Part shown: in pieces, positions 15,331 to 23,961 of the stretch
Layout: each line of letters starts with the position of its first letter
How positions within the stretch are numbered: the stretch's first letter is position 1
Assembly (NCBI GenBank): GCA_946535435.1
Contig: CAMNDM010000041.1
Span: forward strand, 1-31,898
Source of the DNA: Physcocola sp002396385
Lineage (GTDB): Bacteria; Bacteroidota; Bacteroidia; Bacteroidales; Paludibacteraceae
Direction: 5' to 3'
Length of the DNA: 31,898 bases
Position numbers and translations under genes: made by a program
The notes under the pieces: generated by a model
The model's database searches: none
Seen by the model: the letters and a program-made list of their open reading frames with translations, nothing else
Told to the model about the DNA's origin: nothing

Positions 15331-16102
15331 TACTCTTCTTTAGTTTAGAAAGGTATTGCTCTAGTTTCTCTTGTGAGATGCCCGTCTCTATTCTCCCGAA
15401 TTCAGACCACGATATCCGGCCGGTCTCTTCAGAAACCACAATGGCCCATGCGTCCGACTTCTCGGTAATGCCCAGGGCTGCGCGGTGCCGCAGGCCGAGG
15501 TCTGGGTCGACGTCTGTTTTGTGCGTGACAGGCAATATACAGCTCGCAGCCTTGATCCTTCCGTTCGAAATGAGCATGGCTCCGTCGTGTAGGGGCGAAT
15601 TCTTGAAGAAAATATTCTCGATTAATCGCTCACTGATTTTTGCGTCAATTCGCTCTCCGGTGTCTTCGATGTAGCGAAGGTCAATGTTGTGCGGAATTAC
15701 GATGAGGGCGCCGACTTTGTTCCTGGCCATATTCTTGCATGCGATAACAATCTGCATGATGTCGTCGTTCTCTATTTTTTGCTCGTTGAAATTAAGGGCG
15801 CGGGTCAAAAAACGGGAGAAGACGTTTTGCCGGGAACCGAGTTTCGTGAAAAACTGCCTTATTTCGTCTTGAAACAGAACAATGAGTGCGATGACGCCGA
15901 CATTGACAATCTGGTCCATAATGGCACCCAGCAGTTGCATTTGGAATACGAAACTGACCACCAACCAAACGATGATGAAGACGAGCACACCGGCAAAAAG
16001 CCTGTTCGCCGATGTCCCTTTCGAATCTTTGTAGAGGCTGTAAAGAATGCAGGCGACTACAATAATATCTATATAGTCTATAAATCGAGGTCCGAAACGC
16101 AT
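15323..16102 (-). CDS. cdaA: Diadenylate cyclase CdaA
   Basis: Membrane enzyme that joins two ATP to make the second messenger c-di-AMP. The 259 residues have three N-terminal hydrophobic segments (about 9-24, 35-55 and 62-78) followed by a DAC domain with both catalytic signatures: DGA (173-175, in SPLHDGAMLI) and RHR (205-207, in LGLRHRAALG). Firmicutes pair cdaA with cdaR and glmM; here neither is present. Instead folP lies 25 bp upstream and lolD overlaps downstream. It is the middle gene of the folP-cdaA-lolD unit and presumably shares the folP promoter. Confidence 0.95.
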   Translation of the reverse strand: MRFGPRFIDYIDIIVVACILYSLYKDSKGTSANRLFAGVLVFIIVWLVVSFVFQMQLLGAIMDQIVNVGVIALIVLFQDEIRQFFTKLGSRQNVFSRFLTRALNFNEQKIENDDIMQIVIACKNMARNKVGALIVIPHNIDLRYIEDTGERIDAKISERLIENIFFKNSPLHDGAMLISNGRIKAASCILPVTHKTDVDPDLGLRHRAALGITEKSDAWAIVVSEETGRISWSEFGRIETGISQEKLEQYLSKLKKSND

Positions 16103-16127
16103 TTCTGTCCTTGTGTTATTTTAGGTT

Positions 16128-16985
16128 TTAAGGTAACGTTGTCGTTCTTTTCAGTTCGTTGAATAATTTAATGGTCTCAACGGCTTCTTTTACATCGTGT
16201 ACGCGGAGGATGTCAGCTCCCTTTAATAATGAAAAGGTGTTGAGAACGGTTACACCGTTTAGCGACTCTTCTGCGTTGCAACCGAGTACCTGCCAAATCA
16301 TCCGTTTCCTTGAGATGCCCACTAAAAGAGGTAGGCCGAATTGTTGGAATAAGTCTAGGTTAGCCATAAGTTCGTAGTTCTGGCCGATGTTTTTCGCGAA
16401 ACCAAAGCCAGGGTCCAGTATGACGTCGTTTACACCTAATTCGCGGAGACGGGCTAATTTTTCTGCAAAATAACGAAAAATATCTTTTGTTATGTTCTCG
16501 TATTCTGTTTTTTGTTGCATCTCTTGAACGGTATGGCCAACCGTATGCATTAATATATAGGGAACATGCAGTTCGGCTGCGGCTTCAAATATTCCGTCTT
16601 CTATTTGTCCTCCCGAAATGTCGTTGATGATGTCGGCTCCGCAGTGTCCGATGCTCTCCCGGGCTACTTTTGCACGGAAGGTGTCAACCGATATCGGAGT
16701 GCAGGGGTCGATGCTTCGGATGGCTTCAACGGCCATACAGACCCTGTCGCACTCTTCTTGCTCGCTGACATCGCCGGCGCCGGGCCGGGTCGAGAAGCCG
16801 CCAACGTCAATAATGCCGCCTCCCTGCCTTACAATCTCTTCGGCACGCTTTTTTATCGCATCGGTGTCACGGAAACGGCTCCCCTCGTAAAAAGAGTCGG
16901 GTGTTATGTTGATAATTCCCATTACGACAGGACTGCTAAGAGAGATGAGTCTGCCGTTGCAATTGAGTAGTTTAGATGCTGACAT
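16128..16985 (-). CDS. folP: Dihydropteroate synthase
   Basis: Condenses p-aminobenzoate with dihydropterin pyrophosphate in folate synthesis; the sulfonamide target. The 285 residues carry the full motif set: MGIINITPDSFYEGSR, IDVGGFSTRPGA, SVDTF, DPGFGFAK and GISRKR. The loop usually reading MHMRGTP is MHTVGHT here, a common Bacteroidota variation. It is the first gene of the folP-cdaA-lolD unit, with a well-formed promoter upstream at 17034-17063. Confidence 0.97.
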   Translation of the reverse strand: MSASKLLNCNGRLISLSSPVVMGIINITPDSFYEGSRFRDTDAIKKRAEEIVRQGGGIIDVGGFSTRPGAGDVSEQEECDRVCMAVEAIRSIDPCTPISVDTFRAKVARESIGHCGADIINDISGGQIEDGIFEAAAELHVPYILMHTVGHTVQEMQQKTEYENITKDIFRYFAEKLARLRELGVNDVILDPGFGFAKNIGQNYELMANLDLFQQFGLPLLVGISRKRMIWQVLGCNAEESLNGVTVLNTFSLLKGADILRVHDVKEAVETIKLFNELKRTTTLP

Positions 16986-17033
16986 TGACTTTTTTTTGCG
17001 TTAAAAGTAAAAAATGTTCGATTTTTATTTCTA

Positions 17034-17063
17034 CAAAGATAGAAAATCTATATCTTTGCCCAA
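17034..17063 (-). promoter_or_regulatory. Promoter of folP-cdaA-lolD
   Basis: On the minus strand TTG (17063-17061) and TATCTTTG (17041-17034) are separated by 19 bp, a full match to the consensus. A second TATCTTTG lies on the plus strand at 17051-17058, so the two -7 boxes form an 8-bp inverted repeat 9 bp apart. Confidence 0.75.
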
Positions 17064-17134
17064 TCACTGACTAAAATACTATTTCGGTTACGATGGTGTT
17101 TTTTGTGGTTGTGTGGGCAGAAAAAACGAATTTG

Positions 17135-17167
17135 TTTGGAGAATATCGTTTTTTTTAGTTAGGTTTG
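17135..17167 (+). promoter_or_regulatory. Promoter of gldJ
   Basis: TTTG (17135-17138) and TAGGTTTG (17160-17167) are 21 bp apart, matching the consensus. It predicts a leader of about 100 nt. A second possible -7 box at 17051-17058 lacks a -33 element. Confidence 0.65.
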
Positions 17168-17199
17168 CATTCGCTATCGACTAAGAGGACGATGCTCTC

Positions 17200-17219
17200 G
17201 CAAAACTTTTTTGTTTTGC
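17200..17219 (+). promoter_or_regulatory. Hairpin in the gldJ leader
   Basis: GCAAAAC and GTTTTGC form a perfect 7-bp stem around a TTTTTT loop, about 50 nt before the ATG. Two copies of GTAAAC flank a T-run just downstream. It could be a leader structure for mRNA stability or control; no known riboswitch is recognised. Confidence 0.35.
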
Positions 17220-17269
17220 CTGGTAAACTAATTTTTTTGTGTAAACAATTATCTTATTCATAAAGTACT

Positions 17270-18823
17270 ATGAAACACGTAAAGCTTTTAAAGCTGGCGG
17301 CATTACTGCTTGTGGTGGGTGCGACTCTCCCATCTTGCGGTAAGAAGTCTTTGAAAGACTCCCAAGCCTCTAATGTTACAGGCTGGAAGTATAATGACAA
17401 GGAAAACGGCGGTTTCCAGGTTGTAACTGGTTACGAGCAGGATACCCCTCCTGGTATGACTTTCATTCAGGGTGGTACCTTTACAATGGGCCGTGTTATT
17501 GAAGATGTGATTGGTGACTGGAACAACATCCCACGTCGTGTGACTGTTGCTTCTTTCTATATGGACCAATACGAAATCAGCAACGTTAACTGGCGTGAAT
17601 ATCTGCACTGGATGGGACAGGTGTTCCATAACTCTCCAACACTGTTTGAAAAGTGTTTGCCAGATACTTTGGTTTGGCGCGAAGAGTTGGCGTACAACGA
17701 GCCTTATTTGGATTATTACTTCTCTCACGTTGCTTACAACTATTATCCGGTTGTAGGTATCAGCTGGGAACAGGCTTGTGACTACTGCTTGTGGCGTAGT
17801 GACCGCGTTAACGAAAAACGTATGGTTGATGCGGGTGTTATTCAATATCCAGACTTTCAGGCTTTGAAGGGTAATACCGATGCCGACGATATCAGAAACA
17901 ACCAGGTGTTCAATACCGATAAGTATATCGCTAAGTCTGACTATAAGCCAACTGAAGGTAAGAAGGGTATGAAGGATGTTTATGGCAATGCCCGTAAGAC
18001 AAACATGTCTGATGGTATCCTCCTTCCTAAGTTCCGTCTCCCAACTGAAGCTGAATGGGAATATGCTGCTTATGGTACCAGGTCTGTTGAAGGCGAGGAA
18101 AACTACGAGGAAAAGAAGATTTATCCTTGGTATGGTCACCAAATGCGTAACCCTGATAAGAAACACCGTGGTGAAATGAATGCCAACTTCGTCCGTGGAC
18201 GTGGTGATATGATGGGTATGGGTGGTAAACTGAACGATAAGGCCACCATCACTGCTCCGGTTGACGCTTTCTTCCCTAACGAGTTCGGCCTTTACAATAT
18301 GGCTGGTAACGTTAACGAATGGTGCTTGGACGTTTATCGTCCATTGACTAGCGACGACGAACAGGAGTACAACCCATTCCGTGGTAACGTTTATACTGTT
18401 ATGAAGACTGAACAGAGTACTATTGATGGTACCGAAGTTAAACTTCCTGTTATTGACTCTCTTGGTCGTGTGACTTTCGCAATCGATGCTGACTCTACTA
18501 CTCCGCAGTCTGTTATCGCTAAACTCGATGTCCGCAACTTCAAGGATGGTGATGCGGGTAGCAGCTTGAATAACTGGAAGGATACTGAACTTACTCCTGA
18601 TGCTCTGACTAAGAGAATGTACGACCCTGATACAGATGCTGAGTCTATGCTCACAACTAAGATCTCTAACACCGTTCGTGTTTACAAGGGTGGCTCTTGG
18701 AAAGATCGCGCTTATTGGTTGAACCCAGGCCAGCGCCGTTATCTTGAGCAAACGGAAAAACGTAGCGATATCGGTTTCCGTTGCGCAATGAGTAAGGTAG
18801 GTCCTGAGGATGATGACAGATAA
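17270..18823 (+). CDS. gldJ: GldJ-family T9SS/gliding lipoprotein
   Basis: Outer-membrane-associated lipoprotein with a formylglycine-generating-enzyme (SUMF1-like) fold, needed in other Bacteroidota for type IX secretion and gliding. The signal peptide ends in lipobox LPSC with Cys23. Its mature start TGWKYNDKENGGFQ, followed by GGTFTMGRVIEDVIGDWNN, fits GldJ better than GldK/PorK. SUMF1 hallmarks FRLPTEAEWEYAA, NMAGNVNEWCLDVY, VYKGGSW and GFRCAM are present. The 517-residue length suits the family. No gldKLMN is adjacent, whereas murF follows, the arrangement I recall for gldJ in flavobacteria. Codons are strongly biased (CGT for Arg, GGT, AAC, AAG), suggesting high expression. It has its own promoter and terminator. 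Confidence 0.88.
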   Translation: MKHVKLLKLAALLLVVGATLPSCGKKSLKDSQASNVTGWKYNDKENGGFQVVTGYEQDTPPGMTFIQGGTFTMGRVIEDVIGDWNNIPRRVTVASFYMDQYEISNVNWREYLHWMGQVFHNSPTLFEKCLPDTLVWREELAYNEPYLDYYFSHVAYNYYPVVGISWEQACDYCLWRSDRVNEKRMVDAGVIQYPDFQALKGNTDADDIRNNQVFNTDKYIAKSDYKPTEGKKGMKDVYGNARKTNMSDGILLPKFRLPTEAEWEYAAYGTRSVEGEENYEEKKIYPWYGHQMRNPDKKHRGEMNANFVRGRGDMMGMGGKLNDKATITAPVDAFFPNEFGLYNMAGNVNEWCLDVYRPLTSDDEQEYNPFRGNVYTVMKTEQSTIDGTEVKLPVIDSLGRVTFAIDADSTTPQSVIAKLDVRNFKDGDAGSSLNNWKDTELTPDALTKRMYDPDTDAESMLTTKISNTVRVYKGGSWKDRAYWLNPGQRRYLEQTEKRSDIGFRCAMSKVGPEDDDR

Positions 18824-18849
18824 TTGTAATTACTCATGATAGTGATTGA

Positions 18850-18878
18850 CCCCCAGTTTTTATAATTGGGGGTTTTTT
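18850..18878 (+). terminator. Rho-independent terminator of gldJ
   Basis: CCCCCA (18850-18855) pairs with TGGGGG (18867-18872) around an A/T-rich loop and is followed by six T. It starts 27 bp past the gldJ stop and separates gldJ from murF. Confidence 0.9.
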
Positions 18879-18943
18879 GTTTAATGGGTGTAAACTTATG
18901 CTTTTTGCATTTGTAGCGCTCTTTTTATTATTTCCCTTTTAGT

Positions 18944-20224
18944 ATGAATTTAACTACAGAAGAGGTTTACGAACTATTCTTGCAATGTACCTCTGTTACG
19001 ACCGATTCCCGTAATTGCCCCGCCGGTTCTCTTTTCTTTGCTTTGAAGGGGACTTCGTTTAACGGCAATGCGTTCGCATCAAATGCTCTTGCGGCTGGCT
19101 CCAAGTTCGCTATTGTCGACGAACCGCAATATGCTAATGGCAAAAATATTTTCTTGGTCGACAATTGTCTGCAAATGCTTCAGGCTGTTGCACGTCTGCA
19201 TCGGCAAACGCTTAAAACGACTGTCATCGGCATTACGGGTACAAACGGCAAAACAACTACTAAAGAATTGGTGGCGGCTGTCTTGCAAAAGAAGTACAAT
19301 CTGCTTTATACGCAGGGAAACCTCAATAACCAGATTGGTGTTCCGCTCACCCTCCTTCGAATGAATAAGGGACACGAACTTGCTGTCGTGGAAATGGGGG
19401 CCAGTCATCCTGGCGATATAAAGGAATTGGTCGATATCGCCCTTCCTGATTATGGCCTTATTACCAATGTGGGGCATGCGCATATTCTTGGCTTCGGCTC
19501 TTTTGAGGGCGTTGTGAAAACCAAGGGTGAACTTTATGACTTTATCCGGGCGAAAGGTGGAAAAATATTCCGCAATGCCGATAATTCAATCCTGGCGTCC
19601 ATTTCTGAGGGCTTAGATGCTGTGCTTTATGGTGTTTCTGAGTCGAACTATGTGCATGCGCGCTCGTTGGGAGCTTCTCCTTTCCTGAAAGTAGAATGGA
19701 ATGGAACTGTTATCCAAACGCATTTGATTGGTGACTACAATTTTGAAAATGTAATGGCGGCTATTGCTGTCGGCTCTTTCTTTGGTGTACCTTCTGATGC
19801 TATTATCTCTGCTCTTGAAGATTATTTGCCTAGTAACAACCGCTCTCAATTCAAAGATACTGGTAAAAACCATCTGATTATTGATGCCTACAATGCAAAT
19901 CCTACCAGTATGCAGGCTGCTCTCAACAACTTTGCGGCTATGGATGTAAAGGATAAAATGCTTATTTTAGGTGATATGAAAGAGTTGGGCCCTGATAGCG
20001 AAATGGAACACAAAAAGGTGGTCGACTGGATTAAACACCACGATTTTCATTTGGTTTGTCTGGTGGGCGGGTGCTTTGACGCGGCTGCCAAAGGTTCTTT
20101 TAACTGTTTCCCTGATGTTGATGCTTTGAACGTATGGCTGCAGCAGCATCCGGTATCTGGTGCAAACATCCTTGTCAAAGGGTCTAATAGCACAAAATTG
20201 ATAAAAGTTGTAGATTTTCTTTAA
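18944..20224 (+). CDS. murF: UDP-MurNAc-tripeptide--D-Ala-D-Ala ligase MurF
   Basis: Adds D-Ala-D-Ala to the peptidoglycan precursor in the cytosol. The 426 residues show the N-terminal VTTDSRNCPAGSLFFALKG motif, ATP loop TGTNGKTTT (98-106), NLNNQIGVPLTLL, VVEMGASHPGDI, ITNVGHAH and IDAYNANPTSM. It is the first gene after the gldJ terminator. I see no clean TAnnTTTG promoter in the 65 bp between terminator and ATG; the nearest is TGCATTTG at 18906-18913. The next gene starts 14 bp after its stop, beginning a six-gene close-packed run. Confidence 0.97.
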   Translation: MNLTTEEVYELFLQCTSVTTDSRNCPAGSLFFALKGTSFNGNAFASNALAAGSKFAIVDEPQYANGKNIFLVDNCLQMLQAVARLHRQTLKTTVIGITGTNGKTTTKELVAAVLQKKYNLLYTQGNLNNQIGVPLTLLRMNKGHELAVVEMGASHPGDIKELVDIALPDYGLITNVGHAHILGFGSFEGVVKTKGELYDFIRAKGGKIFRNADNSILASISEGLDAVLYGVSESNYVHARSLGASPFLKVEWNGTVIQTHLIGDYNFENVMAAIAVGSFFGVPSDAIISALEDYLPSNNRSQFKDTGKNHLIIDAYNANPTSMQAALNNFAAMDVKDKMLILGDMKELGPDSEMEHKKVVDWIKHHDFHLVCLVGGCFDAAAKGSFNCFPDVDALNVWLQQHPVSGANILVKGSNSTKLIKVVDFL

Positions 20225-20238
20225 TCTTTTTTCTCTGT

Positions 20239-20664
20239 ATGTTTCCAAAAGAGATGCTGGTAGTGGCGTTTGTCGTCGTTGTCGTATTCTACTATATATG
20301 CAAGTTCTTTACCGAGCGATACATGCGCAAGAAGGAGATGAATGAGGCTGCATCGCCTGACAAGGCCCATCTCCATTCTGCCGATGACTGCTCCGATGCC
20401 GGTTGTGCTATGCGCTATGTCTGTTCGGGAAAGGAGAAAGAAGAAGTAATGTATTTTGACGACGAGGAACTCGACCGCTTTAAAAACCGCACTGCCGATA
20501 GCTATAGTATTGGCGAGGTAGAAGAGTTCCGTGAGGTTATGGCGACTATGCGAGGCGACGAGGTCGCCTCTTGGCTCAACAGCCTGTGCTCGCGTGAAAT
20601 TAATTTGCCGGTATCTTTACGACAAGAGGCAATAGCATTGGTGAATAAAAACAAAATTAAATGA
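20239..20664 (+). CDS. Unknown single-span membrane protein (141 aa)
   Basis: Not recognised. Residues about 6-24 form one TM segment, followed by a basic patch (RYMRKK), suggesting that the remaining ~115 residues are cytosolic. A short His/Cys-rich stretch HLHSADDCSDAGCAMRYVC at about 45-63 could bind metal or form disulfides. The C-terminal half is acidic and helical. Its TGA stop overlaps the ATG of the next gene (ATGA), which implies coupled translation with the LtaS-like enzyme and perhaps a shared function. Confidence 0.75.
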   Translation: MFPKEMLVVAFVVVVVFYYICKFFTERYMRKKEMNEAASPDKAHLHSADDCSDAGCAMRYVCSGKEKEEVMYFDDEELDRFKNRTADSYSIGEVEEFREVMATMRGDEVASWLNSLCSREINLPVSLRQEAIALVNKNKIK

Positions 20665-22472
20665 AAGCCCGTTTACTGTATTTCGTTGCGTATTACTTCT
20701 TTTGGGTTCTGGCTTTTTTGGTCCAGAAACCGGTTTTTATGCTCTATCAGTGGAGTACTTCGCAAAACTATGGACTGGCCGATTGGTTAAAGGTGGCTTG
20801 GCACGGTCTGCCTATGGATTTTTCTGCTGCCGGTTACCTTTCTGCTCCTGTCTTTCTGCTGGTGTTGATCTCCTGTTTTACAGGGGCAGGAAAGTGGCTC
20901 GACAAGGCTGTCAGAGTGTTGACCGCTGTCTTGATAACCATTGCGGTTGTCTGTTTCGTAGCCGATATGTTCTTATATCCGTTCTGGGGGTACCGGCTCG
21001 ATGTAACACCCCTGTTCTATATGGAAACACCTAAGAATGCGGTTGCCAGCGGTACTGCGGCCCAAAGTCTGGCTTGCATCGCTTTTTTTGTCATCGAGTG
21101 GTTGGCCTATTTCATTGTCTTCCGTCTTTTCCATAATAAGTTCTACCGTATAGAAGGACGGTCTTTGCCGACCCTGGCCCCCATGTTACTTTTGCTGGGT
21201 GTTTTGTTCGTTGTCATTCGGGGTGGTGTGACGGTATCTGTAATGAATGCCGGACATGTCTATTTCAGTAAAGACATGTTCCTCAACCATTCGGCTGTCA
21301 ACCCTATCTGGAACTTCTTTTCCTCATTTGCGAAAGACCGTGATTTTGCCAGTCAATACCGTTTTATGGATGGTGCGGATGCGCACAAACTGATGGAAAA
21401 GATGATCGAACCTTCCTGCCTTCCTGCCGATATGGTTTTGCTGGAGACGCGTCGCCCTAATATCGTGCTTTTTATTCTGGAAAGTTTTGGCTCCAACATC
21501 TGCGAGATTGCTGGTGGTGCAAAAGGGTTGACTCCGAATCTTGACCGGATTGCCAGAGAGGGACTGTTCTTCTCCAATTTCTATGCGAACAGTTATCGTA
21601 CCGATCGTGGACTGGTCGCTATACTGAGCGCTTATCCGGGGCAGCCGGTGACTTCGCTGATGAAATATCCGGAAAAATCGCAGAATGTACCTACTTTGCC
21701 TGGTGCGCTGAAACAGAACGGTTACGACCTTTCGTTCTTTTATGGTGGCGACGAGAACTTTACCAATATGCGTTCTTATTTGCTGCATGCTGGTTTTGAA
21801 AAGCGGGTATGTGATAAAGATTTCTCAAGTGAAGAACTCTCTACAAAATGGGGCGCTTACGATCATGTTGTTATGCAGCGTTTGGTTGACGACCTGGCAC
21901 AACCCCAGAAAGAACCTTTCTGTAAGGTTTTGCTTTCGCTGAACAGCCACGAGCCTTTTGACGTGCCCTTTAAAAAGTTTGCCGATCCCTATCCGAATTC
22001 TGTCGCTTATACCGATAGCTGTATTGGCGCATTCTACGATTTCCTCAAACAAAGCCCTTATTGGAACAACACTTTGTTTATTCTGTTGCCCGACCACGCC
22101 AAACCGTATCCGGCTACCATGACAAACCAAGAGGTGGCGCGTTACCAGGCTCCAATGATTTGGACTGGCGGTGCGCTGAAAAGGCCTGGGGTGGTGACTC
22201 AGATAGGCTCGCAAATCGATTTGGCGCGTACCTTGTTGGCTCAGTTGCAAATTGATGGCTCTGATTTCGTTTTTAGTAAGAACATTTTTAGTGAAAAATC
22301 ACCTAAATTTGCCTTTTACGCCTATAACGATGGCTTTGGATTCGTTGCTCCGGGTGGCGCCTCTGTTTACGATTGTGGAGGAAATGTGCTGTTGCGGGAA
22401 GATGATCCCCAGTATACGGCCTGTGGCAAGGCTTTTTTGCAATGCCTGATGGATGATCTGGCAAAGCGCTAA
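20661..22472 (+). CDS. LtaS-like sulfatase-fold membrane transferase
   Basis: Inner-membrane enzyme with about five TM segments in the first ~200 residues and an extracytoplasmic sulfatase/alkaline-phosphatase fold. Metal and catalytic residues seen are Glu274 in FILESFGSN, nucleophile Thr314 in SYRTDRGL, and Asp478-His479 in PDHAKPYP. This is the layout of lipoteichoic acid synthase and related phosphoglycerol or phosphoethanolamine transferases. A Gram-negative bacterium makes no lipoteichoic acid, so it more likely modifies a periplasmic glycan, lipid A or a surface glycolipid; that is inference. The 603-residue length is normal. It overlaps the preceding small membrane gene by 4 bp. Confidence 0.88.
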   Translation: MKARLLYFVAYYFFWVLAFLVQKPVFMLYQWSTSQNYGLADWLKVAWHGLPMDFSAAGYLSAPVFLLVLISCFTGAGKWLDKAVRVLTAVLITIAVVCFVADMFLYPFWGYRLDVTPLFYMETPKNAVASGTAAQSLACIAFFVIEWLAYFIVFRLFHNKFYRIEGRSLPTLAPMLLLLGVLFVVIRGGVTVSVMNAGHVYFSKDMFLNHSAVNPIWNFFSSFAKDRDFASQYRFMDGADAHKLMEKMIEPSCLPADMVLLETRRPNIVLFILESFGSNICEIAGGAKGLTPNLDRIAREGLFFSNFYANSYRTDRGLVAILSAYPGQPVTSLMKYPEKSQNVPTLPGALKQNGYDLSFFYGGDENFTNMRSYLLHAGFEKRVCDKDFSSEELSTKWGAYDHVVMQRLVDDLAQPQKEPFCKVLLSLNSHEPFDVPFKKFADPYPNSVAYTDSCIGAFYDFLKQSPYWNNTLFILLPDHAKPYPATMTNQEVARYQAPMIWTGGALKRPGVVTQIGSQIDLARTLLAQLQIDGSDFVFSKNIFSEKSPKFAFYAYNDGFGFVAPGGASVYDCGGNVLLREDDPQYTACGKAFLQCLMDDLAKR

Positions 22473-22492
22473 AATTATAATGTATAAAGTTT

Positions 22493-23263
22493 ATGTCTAT
22501 TTTATTTGACCAGATTGCATATGGACCTGTCCACAGCCGAAGGCTGGGGGTCTCTCTTGGTGTGAACTTGTTGCCAACCAGCCAAAAGTTGTGCTCGTTT
22601 GAGTGTATCTATTGTGAGTGTGGTTTTACGAAGCGGGTTGATGGCGCGAAACTGCCTACCCGCCAGCAGGTAAACGAGGCTTTACTAGCAAAACTTGACG
22701 CAATGAAGTCAGATGGCGTTAATCTCGATGTTCTGACTTTTGCCGGTAATGGTGAACCGACGCTGCATCCCGATTTCGCAGGCATTATCGATGATACTGT
22801 TGTGGCGCGTGACCGATTATTCCCTAATGCCAAGATTAGTGTCCTCTCGAATGCGACAATGATCGGACACGACGATGTCTTTAACGCTCTGTTAAAGGTC
22901 GACAACAATATCTTGAAATTGGACTCTGGTCTCACTCAAACCGCTAAACTCATCGATTTGCCCAATTCTCCGGCATATAGTGTCGAAAAACAGGTTGAAC
23001 TGATGAAACGGTTTGATGGCAATCTGATTATCCAGACGATTTTCCTCAGGGGTGTCTACAACGGACAAGTGGTTGATAACACTACACCCGAGGAAGTTGC
23101 GGCATGGACGGAGGCTGTGAGACAGATTCGTCCTAAACAGGTAATGGTCTATCAGGTAGATCGCGAAACTCCTGTGCCTGGTTTGGAAAAACTGACTAAC
23201 GATGAATTGTTCAGATTGTCGCAGGCTGTCCGTGATTTGGGTATTCCTGTCCAAGTTGCATGA
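22493..23263 (+). CDS. Radical SAM protein
   Basis: Iron-sulfur enzyme with the CX3CX2C cluster motif at Cys34, Cys38 and Cys41 (LCSFECIYCECG). The start GPVHSRRLGVSLGVNLLP and the SAM-binding segment LTFAGNGEPTLHPDF are typical of the small single-domain group related to tRNA wybutosine-type and PflA-like enzymes. The 256 residues leave little room for an auxiliary domain, though the extra Cys43 is notable. The substrate is unknown. It sits 20 bp after the LtaS-like gene and 26 bp before a beta-barrel gene. Confidence 0.88.
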   Translation: MSILFDQIAYGPVHSRRLGVSLGVNLLPTSQKLCSFECIYCECGFTKRVDGAKLPTRQQVNEALLAKLDAMKSDGVNLDVLTFAGNGEPTLHPDFAGIIDDTVVARDRLFPNAKISVLSNATMIGHDDVFNALLKVDNNILKLDSGLTQTAKLIDLPNSPAYSVEKQVELMKRFDGNLIIQTIFLRGVYNGQVVDNTTPEEVAAWTEAVRQIRPKQVMVYQVDRETPVPGLEKLTNDELFRLSQAVRDLGIPVQVA

Positions 23264-23289
23264 TTAATTCCTTTTTTTTAAGTTTTCTT

Positions 23290-23940
23290 ATGGCTCAAAG
23301 GTTCTTCTTTATACTATCGCTGTTGCTTTGCCTGACACGTCCGGCATCCGCCCAGTTCGAAATCGGTGCCAGTCTGGGCCCGTCAATATCGACAACAAAT
23401 CTCGATCCGCTGGGTCGTGAAGTGTCAGCTTTGGCTGGCATCTATCCGGAGTTAAGGGCCGGCTATATCTTTAACGATTGGTTGTCGGCTAGTCTGGGAG
23501 TCGGCTACTGTAGGCGGGGCTTTAAGGAACGGCCCTACGGAGAGACGCAAAAGAAAGTCAGTTTGAACTATTTCCAAATGCCGGTGTATGCGACAGCCTT
23601 TTACCCGTTATGCGGAAAATTCACAGTGGCGGCATCAATGGGCTTACAGTTCAATGTCTTCAACTCGTCTGATGCTCCGGCTCCTTTCAATATCGACTTT
23701 CAGGAAATGCATGATCCTGTAGCTTTTTTATGCGGGGCTGAATGCCGATACGCTCTGTTTAAAGATGTCTGTCTGAACTTGCAGTACCGTTATACGGCCG
23801 ATTTTGTATATGCCGACGACAATAAGTCGTTGGGACGCCTTGCTGCCAACTATATTTTGCTTGGTGTTACCTATTCGGTACCTCGTCGCGAGAAAAATAG
23901 TTCCGCACCTGTCGTCGATGTGTTGTCGGAAATAAGGTAG
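23290..23940 (+). CDS. Outer-membrane beta-barrel protein
   Basis: Small porin-like protein of the OMP_b-brl type. A signal peptide (MAQRFFFILSLLLCL, ending in ASA-Q) is followed by alternating strands such as FEIGASLGPSIS, LRAGYIF, LSASLGVGYCRRG and LNLQYRYTADFVY. It ends in a strand (YILLGVTYSV) followed by an unusual polar tail of about 19 residues. The ATG at 23290 is chosen because the basic n-region directly precedes the hydrophobic core. An ATG at 23260 overlapping the previous stop (ATGA) is an alternative that adds ten residues. HTCS follows 21 bp downstream. Function unknown. Confidence 0.8.
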   Translation: MAQRFFFILSLLLCLTRPASAQFEIGASLGPSISTTNLDPLGREVSALAGIYPELRAGYIFNDWLSASLGVGYCRRGFKERPYGETQKKVSLNYFQMPVYATAFYPLCGKFTVAASMGLQFNVFNSSDAPAPFNIDFQEMHDPVAFLCGAECRYALFKDVCLNLQYRYTADFVYADDNKSLGRLAANYILLGVTYSVPRREKNSSAPVVDVLSEIR

Positions 23941-23961
23941 AATAATAACAGGTGTCGGTTT

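Noticed and set aside
17051..17058. TATCTTTG as the main gldJ promoter
   Set aside because: It lacks a -33 TTTG/TTG at proper distance and would give a leader above 200 nt; the site at 17135-17167 fits better.
17303..18751. Long open frame (482 codons) on the minus strand opposite gldJ
   Set aside because: It is an antisense shadow created by the strong codon bias of gldJ, which avoids codons that would give stops on the other strand. It has no family motifs and no promoter.
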